From JANYCO01 sp035535995 (lineage in GTDB: Bacteria > Bacteroidota > Bacteroidia > Cytophagales > Cytophagaceae): a stretch of 64,000 nt of DNA. The notes beneath the pieces were generated by a model that worked only from the letters and a program-made list of their open reading frames with translations, was not told the origin of the DNA and made no database searches. Below are positions 8,553 to 16,732 of this stretch, piece after piece. Positions within the stretch are counted from its first letter, which is position 1. Every line of letters starts with the position of its first letter. The DNA is taken from contig DATLOZ010000013.1 of the NCBI GenBank assembly GCA_035535995.1, forward strand, positions 62,001 to 126,000, given 5' to 3'. The position numbers and the translations under genes are program-made.

Positions 8553-10259
8553 TTACTGTACTACAAATCGCTTCACAATTTTACGATCTGAAAGTTGGAT
8601 CGTAAGCAGGTAGGTACCTACATCAAATCCTTCTACAGATAAGGGTTTCACGACATGGTCGACGCTGAGATCGAATGTGCTTTGTTCCAGTACATTGCCT
8701 ACAATGGAACTGATCGAATACGTAGCTACCATATTTTTTTCGGTTACAGCTGAACTGAGCGAGCGAATAAATAAATTGTCTGTAGCCGGTACCGGAAATA
8801 CTTCAAAGTCTGAATCGCTGATCTCTTCCTGGATCAACATCACATCATAGTACTCATATCTTCCGTCTGTATCCACTTGCTTGATGCGGACATAAGGATA
8901 ATTTTCGGAAGAATAGAATGAAGCCTGGTACACGGAGAGTGCGCTTGTATTGTCCTTCGTCTGGTATTGCTTGATGGAGACAAATTTTATTCCATCCAGC
9001 GATGCTTCGATCTCGTAGTATGCTGAATTAATTTCGCTGGCCGTTGACCATTCTACCACATACTTATCCTCTTCTTTTACGGCAAATTGATATACCATTC
9101 TTACAGGGAGTGATGACAGGCAGTTGCTACTACTAGGAACATAGCAGGTGGCAGCACCACCGCAATTTGTTACTACCTGAAATACGGCATAGTTGACAGG
9201 ATCGCTTACCGCAGCAAAACCGGTGATGGCACTACCTATCTTGGTAGAAGATCCTTTGTAGACTACATGTCCTGCGCTCCCAATTAATGAACCACTCGTA
9301 AAGGTTGTACTGGCAGTATAACTAGAACCGTTTGTTGGAGCCCCCACTGCGGCTGTATTTTCCCAGGCTACTACCAATACGTTAAGTACGCTGGCATTAG
9401 TCCAGGTTATAGTGTTGGCAGGAACTTGCTTGGAAGCATTGGTAAGAGTATTACTGGCGGTACAGGAAATACATGAGCCCACGATCTTACTACAATCAAC
9501 TCCGATGTTGTATGCACAGCTAGCTGCACTAGCGTCCCATGCACCGTCTGATGTTGACCAATTGGCAACGGTATTAATTTGAGTGAATATGGTAGATGCA
9601 GTGGTCCCGTTTACACTACTGCAATTAACGGTTCGCGTATGATTAGGATTACTAACCTTAATTGCATTCGTCCCCACCGTTAATCCTGTATTCGTCAGTC
9701 TTGTGTCATCAACTTTGTCACTCCCGCAAGTCAATGTGGTGGATGGATTATTAGATAATAAAGCATGAAGAAAAGTAATGGTCGAAGAGGTTCCATTGAA
9801 TGGTCCCTGAAATAGAAAAAGATTATCGCCACTACCATCAAACCCAAATCCGTGAGCAGAACCGTTGCAAGTTACTTTCCATGAAATAACAGCACCGCAA
9901 CTTACATCTGGATCTTTCAGCGTACCGGTAGCACCAACCGAACCTTGCACAGCACCGCTTATATAGATAACTGTGCCGGCTGGTATCGGGTTACAGCTTA
10001 CAGTAAACTCAAGAGCCATTTCACTGGTACAAAACGCAGTTCCATCCCAGAAATTATCAGTAATTGAAAATTGCGTGCCTACATCGAGATCAACCAGAGT
10101 TACGATTTTTGATTCATCATTGTCTGTTGTCATTCCAACGATCGCCATATCTCCAGGCGATAGAACAGTCTGGCTGTGTGATTGGTTTATAATACCGGAA
10201 ATCAAGAGCAGCACCAGCATGGAAACTTTTACCGTAAAATAAAATAAGTTCTTATTCAT
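8553..10259 (-). CDS. Secreted protein with type IX secretion C-terminal sorting domain
   Basis: A 568-residue protein with a Sec signal (VKVSMLVLLLISGIINQSHSQ). Residues about 30-260 form a Gly/Ser/Thr- and Cys-rich beta domain beginning SPGDMAIVGM. The central part is Thr/Ser/Asn-rich with paired Cys. Residues about 395-475 look like a fibronectin-like domain (VEWSTASEINSAYYEIEAS). The last about 80 residues are a type A T9SS sorting domain: FEVFPVPATDNLFIRS, then GTYLLTIQLSDRKIVKRFVV. It should be exported across the outer membrane and attached to the surface or released. No catalytic motif is visible, so its role is unknown. Confidence 0.85.
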   Translation of the reverse strand: MNKNLFYFTVKVSMLVLLLISGIINQSHSQTVLSPGDMAIVGMTTDNDESKIVTLVDLDVGTQFSITDNFWDGTAFCTSEMALEFTVSCNPIPAGTVIYISGAVQGSVGATGTLKDPDVSCGAVISWKVTCNGSAHGFGFDGSGDNLFLFQGPFNGTSSTITFLHALLSNNPSTTLTCGSDKVDDTRLTNTGLTVGTNAIKVSNPNHTRTVNCSSVNGTTASTIFTQINTVANWSTSDGAWDASAASCAYNIGVDCSKIVGSCISCTASNTLTNASKQVPANTITWTNASVLNVLVVAWENTAAVGAPTNGSSYTASTTFTSGSLIGSAGHVVYKGSSTKIGSAITGFAAVSDPVNYAVFQVVTNCGGAATCYVPSSSNCLSSLPVRMVYQFAVKEEDKYVVEWSTASEINSAYYEIEASLDGIKFVSIKQYQTKDNTSALSVYQASFYSSENYPYVRIKQVDTDGRYEYYDVMLIQEEISDSDFEVFPVPATDNLFIRSLSSAVTEKNMVATYSISSIVGNVLEQSTFDLSVDHVVKPLSVEGFDVGTYLLTIQLSDRKIVKRFVVQ

Positions 10260-10512
10260 GTTCAGTAAGGTTAGATAGGGTATGGCTTTATATCGCTACA
10301 AATATCCTCCTACTGAATAAACTCTTAATTAATCCACTGTATCATTTGTGTAAATTCAACACCGTAGTTACTTCAAAACGATAAACATTCGGTTAATCTT
10401 GATGCGTGTGGTGTAAAGAAAAAATGAACAAAGGGAGAACCACGCCAATAGTGAGAGAGCTAAGGAAAATTTAAATAAAAAATTTTATTCAGGAATTTGA
10501 AACATAATAAAA

Positions 10513-10749
10513 CTATTCGTCTTCTCCGAAGTTAAAAAGCTTCTTTTTGTTTTTTAATACAATAAATGTGATCAAAGAATAAATCACAATAGAGCTTACG
10601 AATACCACCAGGGCTGTGGCATTGCTTACCCAGTGTTCAACCCAGAAAACATATTCTATTACCAATACACCAATTCCTACCAGCAGCAGTGCAATGGAAG
10701 AGATACGGATGATCATTCTGTTTAAGCGGCCTTCGGCTTTTGGGTCCAT
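10513..10749 (-). CDS. Small two-TM membrane protein
   Basis: A 78-residue protein with two hydrophobic helices (about 13-32 and 42-64), a basic connector to the first (RLNRMIIRI) and a charged tail (KNKKKLFNFGEDE). No family recognised. Its ATG follows, with only a T tract between, a terminator-like hairpin at 10755-10795 that lies just downstream of cysN, so expression may depend on read-through. The 253 bases beyond its neighbour's start (10260-10512) hold no other gene. Confidence 0.6.
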   Translation of the reverse strand: MDPKAEGRLNRMIIRISSIALLLVGIGVLVIEYVFWVEHWVSNATALVVFVSSIVIYSLITFIVLKNKKKLFNFGEDE

Positions 10750-10754
10750 AAAAA

Positions 10755-10795
10755 AATGCGTATTATTTTTTCTTTATGAAATAATAATACGCATT
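10755..10795 (-). terminator. Terminator after cysN, abutting the next start codon
   Basis: Stem AATGCGTATTATT (10755-10767) pairs with AATAATACGCATT (10783-10795). Read on the minus strand it is followed directly by a T run and then the ATG at 10749. Confidence 0.7.
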
Positions 10796-10866
10796 AATAT
10801 TTGAAATCGCAACAAGCGTGTTACATACGCTGTCTGTTTATGCAAACTTATAAGGATGTCATACAA

Positions 10867-12144
10867 TTAAATGATCATGCCGGCACCCACAGTCTCGTTG
10901 GTGAATTCGTCGATCATGATCAGCGAACCGGTTGATCTGTTTTTTTGATAGCTATCGAAAAACAGCGGACTAGCAGTTTTGATCGTGATACGGGCAATGT
11001 CGTTCAATCCTACTTCTTTGTTGTCGGTAATTTTTTCCAGCGTGCTGATGTTAAGTTTGTATTGAATGTCTTTCACAATACACTTCGCATCTTTCGCCGT
11101 ATGCTTGATCAGATATTTTCCACCTGGTTGTAATTTTTTCTCGTTCAACCAGCATATCATTAGTTCGATCTCTTGCGATACAGCAGGCAGCGCATTTGCT
11201 CTTACGATCATATCGCCACGGCTGATGTCGATGTTGTCTTCGAGTTGCAGGGTAACCGACATTGGAGGAAATGCCTCGCTCAACGGACCGTTGGTAGTAT
11301 CGATCGATTTTATTTTTGTCTTAATGTTGGAAGGCAGCGCTATTACTTCGTCACCGGGTTTTAAGATCCCGCCTTCTACACGTCCGGCATAGCCTCTGTA
11401 GTCATGGTATTCGGTAGTATGCGGACGGATCACGTATTGTACAGGGAAACGTCCTTCTTCGAAATTATAGTCTGCTTCGATGTCTACGGTTTCCAGAGTA
11501 CGCAGAAGTGTTTGTCCTTTGTACCAGCTCATATTTTCAGAAGCATCCACCACGTTGTCGCCAAGCAGTGCAGAGATCGGAATGAATTTGATATCCGGTA
11601 CAGAAAGGTCTTTCGAAAATTTCAGATAGTCTGCTTTAATAGTTTCAAAAGTTTCCTGGCTAAATTCTACCAGGTCCATTTTATTAACGCAAACCACAAT
11701 ATGTTTGATCTGTAGTAGCGAAGCAATGATAGAGTGACGACGAGTCTGCTCGATCACACCTTTACGGGCATCGATAAGGATGATCGCCAGGTTGGCGGTT
11801 GAAGCGCCAGTTACCATGTTGCGGGTATATTGAATATGGCCCGGTGTATCGGCGATGATGAATTTTCTTTTTGGAGTAGCGAAATAACGATAGGCCACAT
11901 CGATCGTAATGCCTTGCTCTCTCTCTGAGCGAAGACCATCTGTAAGAAGGGAAAGATCTACATAGCCTTTTCCTTTGCGGTTACTAGCTTCTTCGATCGC
12001 TTCAAGCTGATCTTCAAAAATAGATTTTGAATCGAAAAGCAAGCGGCCGATCAGCGTACTCTTGCCATCGTCTACGCTTCCTGCTGTAGTAAAGCGAAGC
12101 AGGTCCATATTCAGGTAGTTTTCGGTATCAATAGTTTCAGTCAT
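10867..12144 (-). CDS. cysN: Sulfate adenylyltransferase, GTPase subunit (CysN)
   Basis: A 425-residue elongation-factor-like GTPase subunit of ATP sulfurylase; it couples GTP hydrolysis to formation of adenosine 5'-phosphosulfate (APS) by CysD. Visible motifs: P-loop GSVDDGKST (residues about 20-28), DTPGH switch motif near 98, and NKMDL near 153. C-terminal beta-barrel domains follow. Length matches stand-alone CysN rather than the CysN-CysC fusion, in agreement with a separate cysC upstream. It is the last gene of the minus-strand order cysC-cysD-cysN and is separated from cysD by an inverted repeat. Confidence 0.96.
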   Translation of the reverse strand: MTETIDTENYLNMDLLRFTTAGSVDDGKSTLIGRLLFDSKSIFEDQLEAIEEASNRKGKGYVDLSLLTDGLRSEREQGITIDVAYRYFATPKRKFIIADTPGHIQYTRNMVTGASTANLAIILIDARKGVIEQTRRHSIIASLLQIKHIVVCVNKMDLVEFSQETFETIKADYLKFSKDLSVPDIKFIPISALLGDNVVDASENMSWYKGQTLLRTLETVDIEADYNFEEGRFPVQYVIRPHTTEYHDYRGYAGRVEGGILKPGDEVIALPSNIKTKIKSIDTTNGPLSEAFPPMSVTLQLEDNIDISRGDMIVRANALPAVSQEIELMICWLNEKKLQPGGKYLIKHTAKDAKCIVKDIQYKLNISTLEKITDNKEVGLNDIARITIKTASPLFFDSYQKNRSTGSLIMIDEFTNETVGAGMII

Positions 12145-12152
12145 CTCGTTTA

Positions 12153-12243
12153 AAATTATGAGTTATGAATTTTGAATTATGAATGAAGAGATAGATGTTG
12201 AACTAGAATTAAATTCATAATTCATAACTCAACATTCATAACT
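12153..12243. repeat. Interspersed inverted repeat, family 2 (GAATTATGAGTTATGAAT)
   Basis: Left arm of ATGAATT/ATGAGTT words at 12153-12184, right arm of complementary words at 12211-12243. It fills the cysD-cysN spacer almost completely. Confidence 0.75.
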
Positions 12244-12245
12244 TT

Positions 12246-13148
12246 TTAAAAATATCCTTGTTTCTTTCTGTCTTCCATCGCAGCTTCAGAGCGTTTGTCG
12301 TCGGCGCGTGTACCGCGTTCGGTCTGGCGTGCTGCAGCTACTTCTTTGATGATGTCATCCAGGTTATCGGCTGTAGATTCCACTGCTCCTGTACAGGTCA
12401 TATCACCCACAGTACGGAAGCGTACGATCTTCTCTTCGTATTTTTCGCCAGGTAAAAGCGTGATAAAATCAGATTTCGCAAGCAAAGTTCCTTTGCGGTC
12501 TACCACTACTCTTTTGTGTGTGAAATAAAGGTCAGGGATTGGAATATTTTCCATGGCGATGTATTGCCATACATCCATTTCTGTCCAGTTGGAAATAGGG
12601 AATACGCGGAAATGTTCGCCAATATGTTTTTTGCCATTGAAGATATTCCAAAGCTCAGGACGTTGGTTTTTTGGATCCCATTGTCCGAATTCATCGCGGT
12701 GAGAGAAGAATCTTTCTTTCGCTCTTGCTTTCTCTTCATCTCTGCGGGCGCCGCCAAAGCAGGCATCAAATTTAAACTCTTCGATCGTTTCAAGTAGTGT
12801 TACAGTTTGCAAAGAGTTCCGGCTTGGATTCGGACCTTTTTCTTCCACTGCAGTACCACGGTTGATGGAGTCCTGCACAAAACGTACGATCAGTTTTGCG
12901 CCTACGCTTTCAGCCAGTTGATCACGAAAGTCAAGCGCTTCCTGGAAGTTGTGGCCTGTATCGATATGTACCAAAGGGAAAGGAATTTTGGCAGGGCCAA
13001 ATGCTTTCTGTGCAAGCCTTACCAGGCAGATAGAATCTTTTCCTCCGGAAAAAAGCAAAGCAGGACGCTCAAACTGCGCTGCTACTTCTCTCATGATAAA
13101 TATGGCTTCCGCCTCCAGCTGTTTCAGGTGTGTAAGTCGATGACTCAT
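12246..13148 (-). CDS. cysD: Sulfate adenylyltransferase, catalytic subunit (CysD)
   Basis: A 300-residue PP-loop ATP pyrophosphatase, the catalytic subunit of ATP sulfurylase, making APS from ATP and sulfate together with CysN. The PP-loop LLFSGGKDSICLVRLA is at residues 31-46; HIDTGHNF, GGARRDEEKARAKER and the C-terminal FRTVGDMTCTGAVES, ERGTRADDK are all family signatures. Length is typical. It lies between cysC and cysN on the same strand, with family-2 inverted repeats in both spacers. Confidence 0.96.
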   Translation of the reverse strand: MSHRLTHLKQLEAEAIFIMREVAAQFERPALLFSGGKDSICLVRLAQKAFGPAKIPFPLVHIDTGHNFQEALDFRDQLAESVGAKLIVRFVQDSINRGTAVEEKGPNPSRNSLQTVTLLETIEEFKFDACFGGARRDEEKARAKERFFSHRDEFGQWDPKNQRPELWNIFNGKKHIGEHFRVFPISNWTEMDVWQYIAMENIPIPDLYFTHKRVVVDRKGTLLAKSDFITLLPGEKYEEKIVRFRTVGDMTCTGAVESTADNLDDIIKEVAAARQTERGTRADDKRSEAAMEDRKKQGYF

Positions 13149-13158
13149 ATCTTTATTT

Positions 13159-13240
13159 AGTTATGAATTATGAATGCTGAATTATGAGTCTCATGAGTTA
13201 CAAAAATCATTCATAACTCATAGCTCATAATTCATAATTT
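13159..13240. repeat. Interspersed inverted repeat, family 2
   Basis: Arms of ATGAATT words at 13159-13200 and complementary words at 13208-13240, filling the cysC-cysD spacer. Confidence 0.75.
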
Positions 13241-13828
13241 AATTTTTTTATAAATTTCACGAAGAATATAATCCTTACATTCTTCGAGTGTTTTCTGATC
13301 GGTACGCACTTCTACGGCCGGGTTTTGCGGCGCTTCGAAAGGTGCATCAAGACCGGTAAAATTTTTGATCTCACCGTTGCGTGCTTTTTTATAAAGACCT
13401 TTTACGTCTCGTTGTTCGCAAACTTCAAAAGGAGCGTTGATGTATACTTCAAAGAAATCTTGTTCGCCGATCACGTTTCGTGCAATGGTGCGGATCTCCT
13501 CGGTGGGACTGATGAAGGAGCAGATGGTGATTAACCCTGCATTCATAAAAAGTTTGGAAACTTCTGCCGCGCGGCGGATATTCTCCAGGCGGTCTTGTTC
13601 GGAAAAGCCAAGATTGTTGTTGATACCTGTTCGCAGATTGTCTCCATCGAGCAGCTGTGTAAGATGTCCTTGCTGATGCAGCTCATTCTCCAGCGCCCGC
13701 GCCAGCGTGCTTTTGCCAGAGCCCGACAGTCCTACCATCCATACCACAAGCGATTTCTGACGAAGTAATTTTTCTTTGTCGCCCCGGTTTAGGATCGTGT
13801 CAAATATGGGATGAATATTGGTGCTCAC
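13232..13828 (-). CDS. cysC: Adenylylsulfate kinase (CysC)
   Basis: A 198-residue APS kinase that phosphorylates APS to PAPS. P-loop GLSGSGKS at residues 33-40; DGDNLRTGINNNLGFSEQDRLENIRR is the APS-binding region; FEVCEQRDVKGLYKKAR and FTGLDAPFEAP match the lid region. The start is GTG (MSTNIHPIFD). It is the first gene of the cysC-cysD-cysN order; PAPS could feed sulfation or reductive assimilation, but no cysH or sulfite reductase lies in the window. Confidence 0.95.
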   Translation of the reverse strand: MSTNIHPIFDTILNRGDKEKLLRQKSLVVWMVGLSGSGKSTLARALENELHQQGHLTQLLDGDNLRTGINNNLGFSEQDRLENIRRAAEVSKLFMNAGLITICSFISPTEEIRTIARNVIGEQDFFEVYINAPFEVCEQRDVKGLYKKARNGEIKNFTGLDAPFEAPQNPAVEVRTDQKTLEECKDYILREIYKKIKL

Positions 13829-13965
13829 TATTTTTTTCTTTAGATTGTTTGGAGAGCTTTTATTCTCTACTAACTTAATCAGGAATACCTACTTAGTATT
13901 CTTTCAAATAGGGTTGCAAAGTTACTAAAAATCAGATAAAAAAATAAGGTTTTGCGTATTTTATA

Positions 13966-13973
13966 TATCTTTG
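13966..13973 (+). promoter_or_regulatory. Candidate -7 element for cysQ
   Basis: TATCTTTG is an exact TAnnTTTG match 20 bases before the cysQ ATG, but no TTG lies at the expected distance upstream. Confidence 0.35.
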
Positions 13974-13992
13974 GATCTTTAAACATTTGAAA

Positions 13993-14775
13993 ATGGATGA
14001 ATTAAAAAACTCTACTGATCTGGTAGATATTGACAAGTTGGGAGAGATCGCGAGAAAAGCGGGGGAGAAGATCATGGAGATCTATGCTTATAAGGATTTT
14101 TCAGGTATCGTGGATTTCAAGGCAGATCATTCGCCGCTCACACTTGCCGATAAGGAAGCCAACAATATTATTGAAGAAGCACTGCGTAGTTTATATAGTT
14201 TTCCTATAATATCCGAAGAAGGCAAAAGCACACCTTACGAACTAAGAAGCGGCTGGAAAGAGTTTTGGTTGGTGGACCCTCTTGATGGTACCAAGGAGTT
14301 TATCAAACGAAATGGGGAATTCACAGTGAACATAGCTTTTATACAAAACAATAAAGCTGAGATCGGTGTGATCTACGCCCCGGTACTGGATGTGCTGTAT
14401 GTAGGCGTAGTAGGCAAAGGCGCCTACAAAGTTGAAGGTGGGATTCGCTCGGAACTCAAAACAAATCAACGAAAGACAAAACTGATCTCTGTAGGGAGTC
14501 GCTCGCACGGTGCCCCGGAGGATGAAGCTGTATTGAAAAATTATGACATCACCGGAAAAATTTCAATCGGCAGTTCGCTGAAGTTTTGTTTAGTAGCAGA
14601 AGGAAAGGCCGATCTGTATTTCCGTAGTGGTCCAACTATGGAGTGGGACACCGCTGCCGGCCAGGCTATTTTAGAAGCCGCTGGTGGAAAGATGTACAAC
14701 CAGGAAGGCAAAGATTTTACATACAACAAAGAATCGCTCCTGAATGGAGGATTCTTGTGTACAGGATGGAAATAA
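13993..14775 (+). CDS. cysQ: 3'(2'),5'-bisphosphate nucleotidase CysQ
   Basis: A 260-residue inositol-monophosphatase-fold enzyme that removes the 3'-phosphate of PAP, the by-product of PAPS use. Mg-binding motifs: ISEEG, then DPLDGTKEFIKRNGEFTVNI, and the C-terminal MEWDTAAGQAILEAAGG. The divergent cysC-cysD-cysN genes support this assignment over a general inositol phosphatase. The ATG at 13993 (MDELKNSTDL) is preferred over the TTG two codons upstream. Confidence 0.93.
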   Translation: MDELKNSTDLVDIDKLGEIARKAGEKIMEIYAYKDFSGIVDFKADHSPLTLADKEANNIIEEALRSLYSFPIISEEGKSTPYELRSGWKEFWLVDPLDGTKEFIKRNGEFTVNIAFIQNNKAEIGVIYAPVLDVLYVGVVGKGAYKVEGGIRSELKTNQRKTKLISVGSRSHGAPEDEAVLKNYDITGKISIGSSLKFCLVAEGKADLYFRSGPTMEWDTAAGQAILEAAGGKMYNQEGKDFTYNKESLLNGGFLCTGWK

Positions 14776-14890
14776 ATTATTTTCATGGATCATGAACCTT
14801 ATAGATCAGCGTAGGTAAGCTTCAAAAAAAATGGATAACTAAATTACCTTTTGTGTTTTTAAAGAATACATCCCCAAAATATTTCTTTCT

Positions 14891-15382
14891 ATGAATCCTA
14901 AATGGTATTTGCTCATCGCCTCGGCGATCATTTTTTTCTCTTGTAAAAGAGAGTTTGTTTCATCTTCTGTAAACGGTTCACAGCGTGCGCTTGCTTCAGC
15001 TCAGTCTTCGTTGGAAAGAACAGATGCCTCCATCTCTTTGCAGGAACAACAGTATACCGAGAGCATTTCAGGAGAAAAACAGAAAGATACTATCACCAGA
15101 AAAAAGACAGGTAAAAAAACAAAAAACAATTCGCCGGAGACAGCAACTACGCAGGAGGAGCCTCAGCAATTGAATGAAAAACAGGAGATAGAAAAAGATA
15201 TGGATCCACGCTTGTCGCGAGGCTTATGGATGGCGATTTTCGGTGGAGTGGCCACTACGTTAGGAATTGTATTTAAGGATTACGCTCCTACAGGTCTGTT
15301 TGTTTTTGCTTTCGGAATCATCTTTGTGATCGGTATGGTTACGCTCATTTTGTATTGGGCAAATCCAAAACCTAAAATGTAA
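14891..15382 (+). CDS. Lipoprotein with two C-terminal membrane helices
   Basis: A 163-residue protein. The N-terminus LLIASAIIFFSCKREF looks like a lipoprotein signal with a Ser-Cys site. The middle (about 35-100) is hydrophilic, rich in Gln, Glu, Lys and Ser, probably disordered. The C-terminus has two hydrophobic helices (LWMAIFGGVATTLGIVF and LFVFAFGIIFVIGMVTLILYW). A lipid anchor plus inner-membrane helices is an unusual combination. It is followed 10 bases later by the GT87-like gene and is probably co-transcribed. Function unknown. Confidence 0.6.
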   Translation: MNPKWYLLIASAIIFFSCKREFVSSSVNGSQRALASAQSSLERTDASISLQEQQYTESISGEKQKDTITRKKTGKKTKNNSPETATTQEEPQQLNEKQEIEKDMDPRLSRGLWMAIFGGVATTLGIVFKDYAPTGLFVFAFGIIFVIGMVTLILYWANPKPKM

Positions 15383-15392
15383 TCTGTTTTTT

Positions 15393-16649
15393 ATGAACGC
15401 CCTGCTGCCTTTCAGAAAAATTCTTCTGTTCACCGCAGTATGTTTTGCGTTGACCATAGCAGCAATAGGAATAAAATACCTGCGCGACAAAGATGCCGTA
15501 GACCTGTGCAACAGGATTACCGGAAGCAGGCTCCTGGCAAGCAAAATAGAGCCTTATCATTATTTCTGGAAGAAAGGCGATCCCGATTTTTTTTACAATC
15601 CATATGAAACGATCCGGGGAAAAATAAACAGTATCACAGCACCGCCCTCTGTATTGCTAATGATGCAGCCTTTCGTTGCGATGAATTTTACACAGGCCAA
15701 ATGGTGTTGGCTTTTATTTTCCTACCTGCTTATTTCCGCAAGTATTTTTCTAATGGTTCAGTGGATTCCAAAACAGGAAAAAATACTCGCCTGGACCTTT
15801 GCAGTTTTTTTCTTTATGGCCTCTATGGGCTGGCTGTTGCATGTAGAGCGTGGTCAGATATATGGATACTATTTGTTTCTACTTTGCGGTTCGTATTATT
15901 TTTTTAGGAAAGAAAACTTTTTCTGGTCGCTCGGATTTTTGATGGTGCTAATATGGTTGCGTCTTCCATTCATTGTTTTTCTTTTGCCGTTTGCATCCTA
16001 TTATAAAAAGAAAACACTATGGTTCTCCGCTCTCTTCTGGGTCCTTTTATTGGCGGGTGTTACAGCGTGGGGGACAGATTTCACTGATTGGAAAGGCTAT
16101 AGCGAGGCAATGAGCGAATGGGGCAAAGCGCAAATTACCAGGGCCGATATTTTTGCCGATCCGCAGTCGCAGGTATGGCAAAAATATTTAGTTGGAAAGG
16201 AAGAAGGGAGAGATTATCTCATCAGCAATTCATCCTTACAATACCTGGCACAATATCATGCAAAGATTTCGCTGGCGCCAATTCTATTGATGAGTTTCTT
16301 TGTTGCGGCTGCGGTTATAGTTTTGTTTTTAGGGAGAAAATATTTTAGTGGAGCAAAAAAAGAAATGATCTTCTTAATTTCCTTTCTTCTCTATATCCTG
16401 CTGGAGTGCTGTCTTCCGGCGCCGCGTTTTAATTATACTTATATCCAATGGGTTTTTCCTTTCCTGCTACTCTGGCCGTTCAGGGATCAAGTGGGGTTAA
16501 GGAAGGAATTTTACTTCTTCTGCCTGCTAGGATTGGCAATGAATCTGGGACTTTTCTTTTTTATACCAAGATCAATGGTGCTAGGGGAGGGGATGATCTT
16601 TCTATCTTTTATCTTCGGATGTAAAAAAGTTATGAATGTTGAATTATGA
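15393..16649 (+). CDS. Polytopic membrane protein, GT87/DUF2029-like
   Basis: A 418-residue protein with about ten transmembrane segments. The first periplasmic stretch (DLCNRITGSRLLASKIEPY, then FYNPYETIRG and ITAPPSVLLMMQPF) resembles GT87 (DUF2029) polyprenyl-phosphate-sugar mannosyltransferases, where an acidic residue in this loop is catalytic. The match is by pattern and the donor and acceptor are unknown. Its last codons (MNVEL and the stop) are supplied by a family-2 inverted repeat. It converges on the ornithine aminotransferase gene. Confidence 0.65.
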   Translation: MNALLPFRKILLFTAVCFALTIAAIGIKYLRDKDAVDLCNRITGSRLLASKIEPYHYFWKKGDPDFFYNPYETIRGKINSITAPPSVLLMMQPFVAMNFTQAKWCWLLFSYLLISASIFLMVQWIPKQEKILAWTFAVFFFMASMGWLLHVERGQIYGYYLFLLCGSYYFFRKENFFWSLGFLMVLIWLRLPFIVFLLPFASYYKKKTLWFSALFWVLLLAGVTAWGTDFTDWKGYSEAMSEWGKAQITRADIFADPQSQVWQKYLVGKEEGRDYLISNSSLQYLAQYHAKISLAPILLMSFFVAAAVIVLFLGRKYFSGAKKEMIFLISFLLYILLECCLPAPRFNYTYIQWVFPFLLLWPFRDQVGLRKEFYFFCLLGLAMNLGLFFFIPRSMVLGEGMIFLSFIFGCKKVMNVEL

Positions 16650-16732
16650 GTTATGAATTTCCTTAGTATTTATGCTAAAAACTCATGGCTCACTACTTAA
16701 TTCATAACTCAACATTCACAACTCAAAATTCA
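16629..16732. repeat. Interspersed inverted repeat, family 2, overlapping two stop codons
   Basis: Arms of ATGAATGTTGAATTATGAG words at 16629-16658 and complementary words near 16698-16732. The TGA of the GT87-like gene and the TGA of the ornithine aminotransferase gene both lie inside it. Confidence 0.75.
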
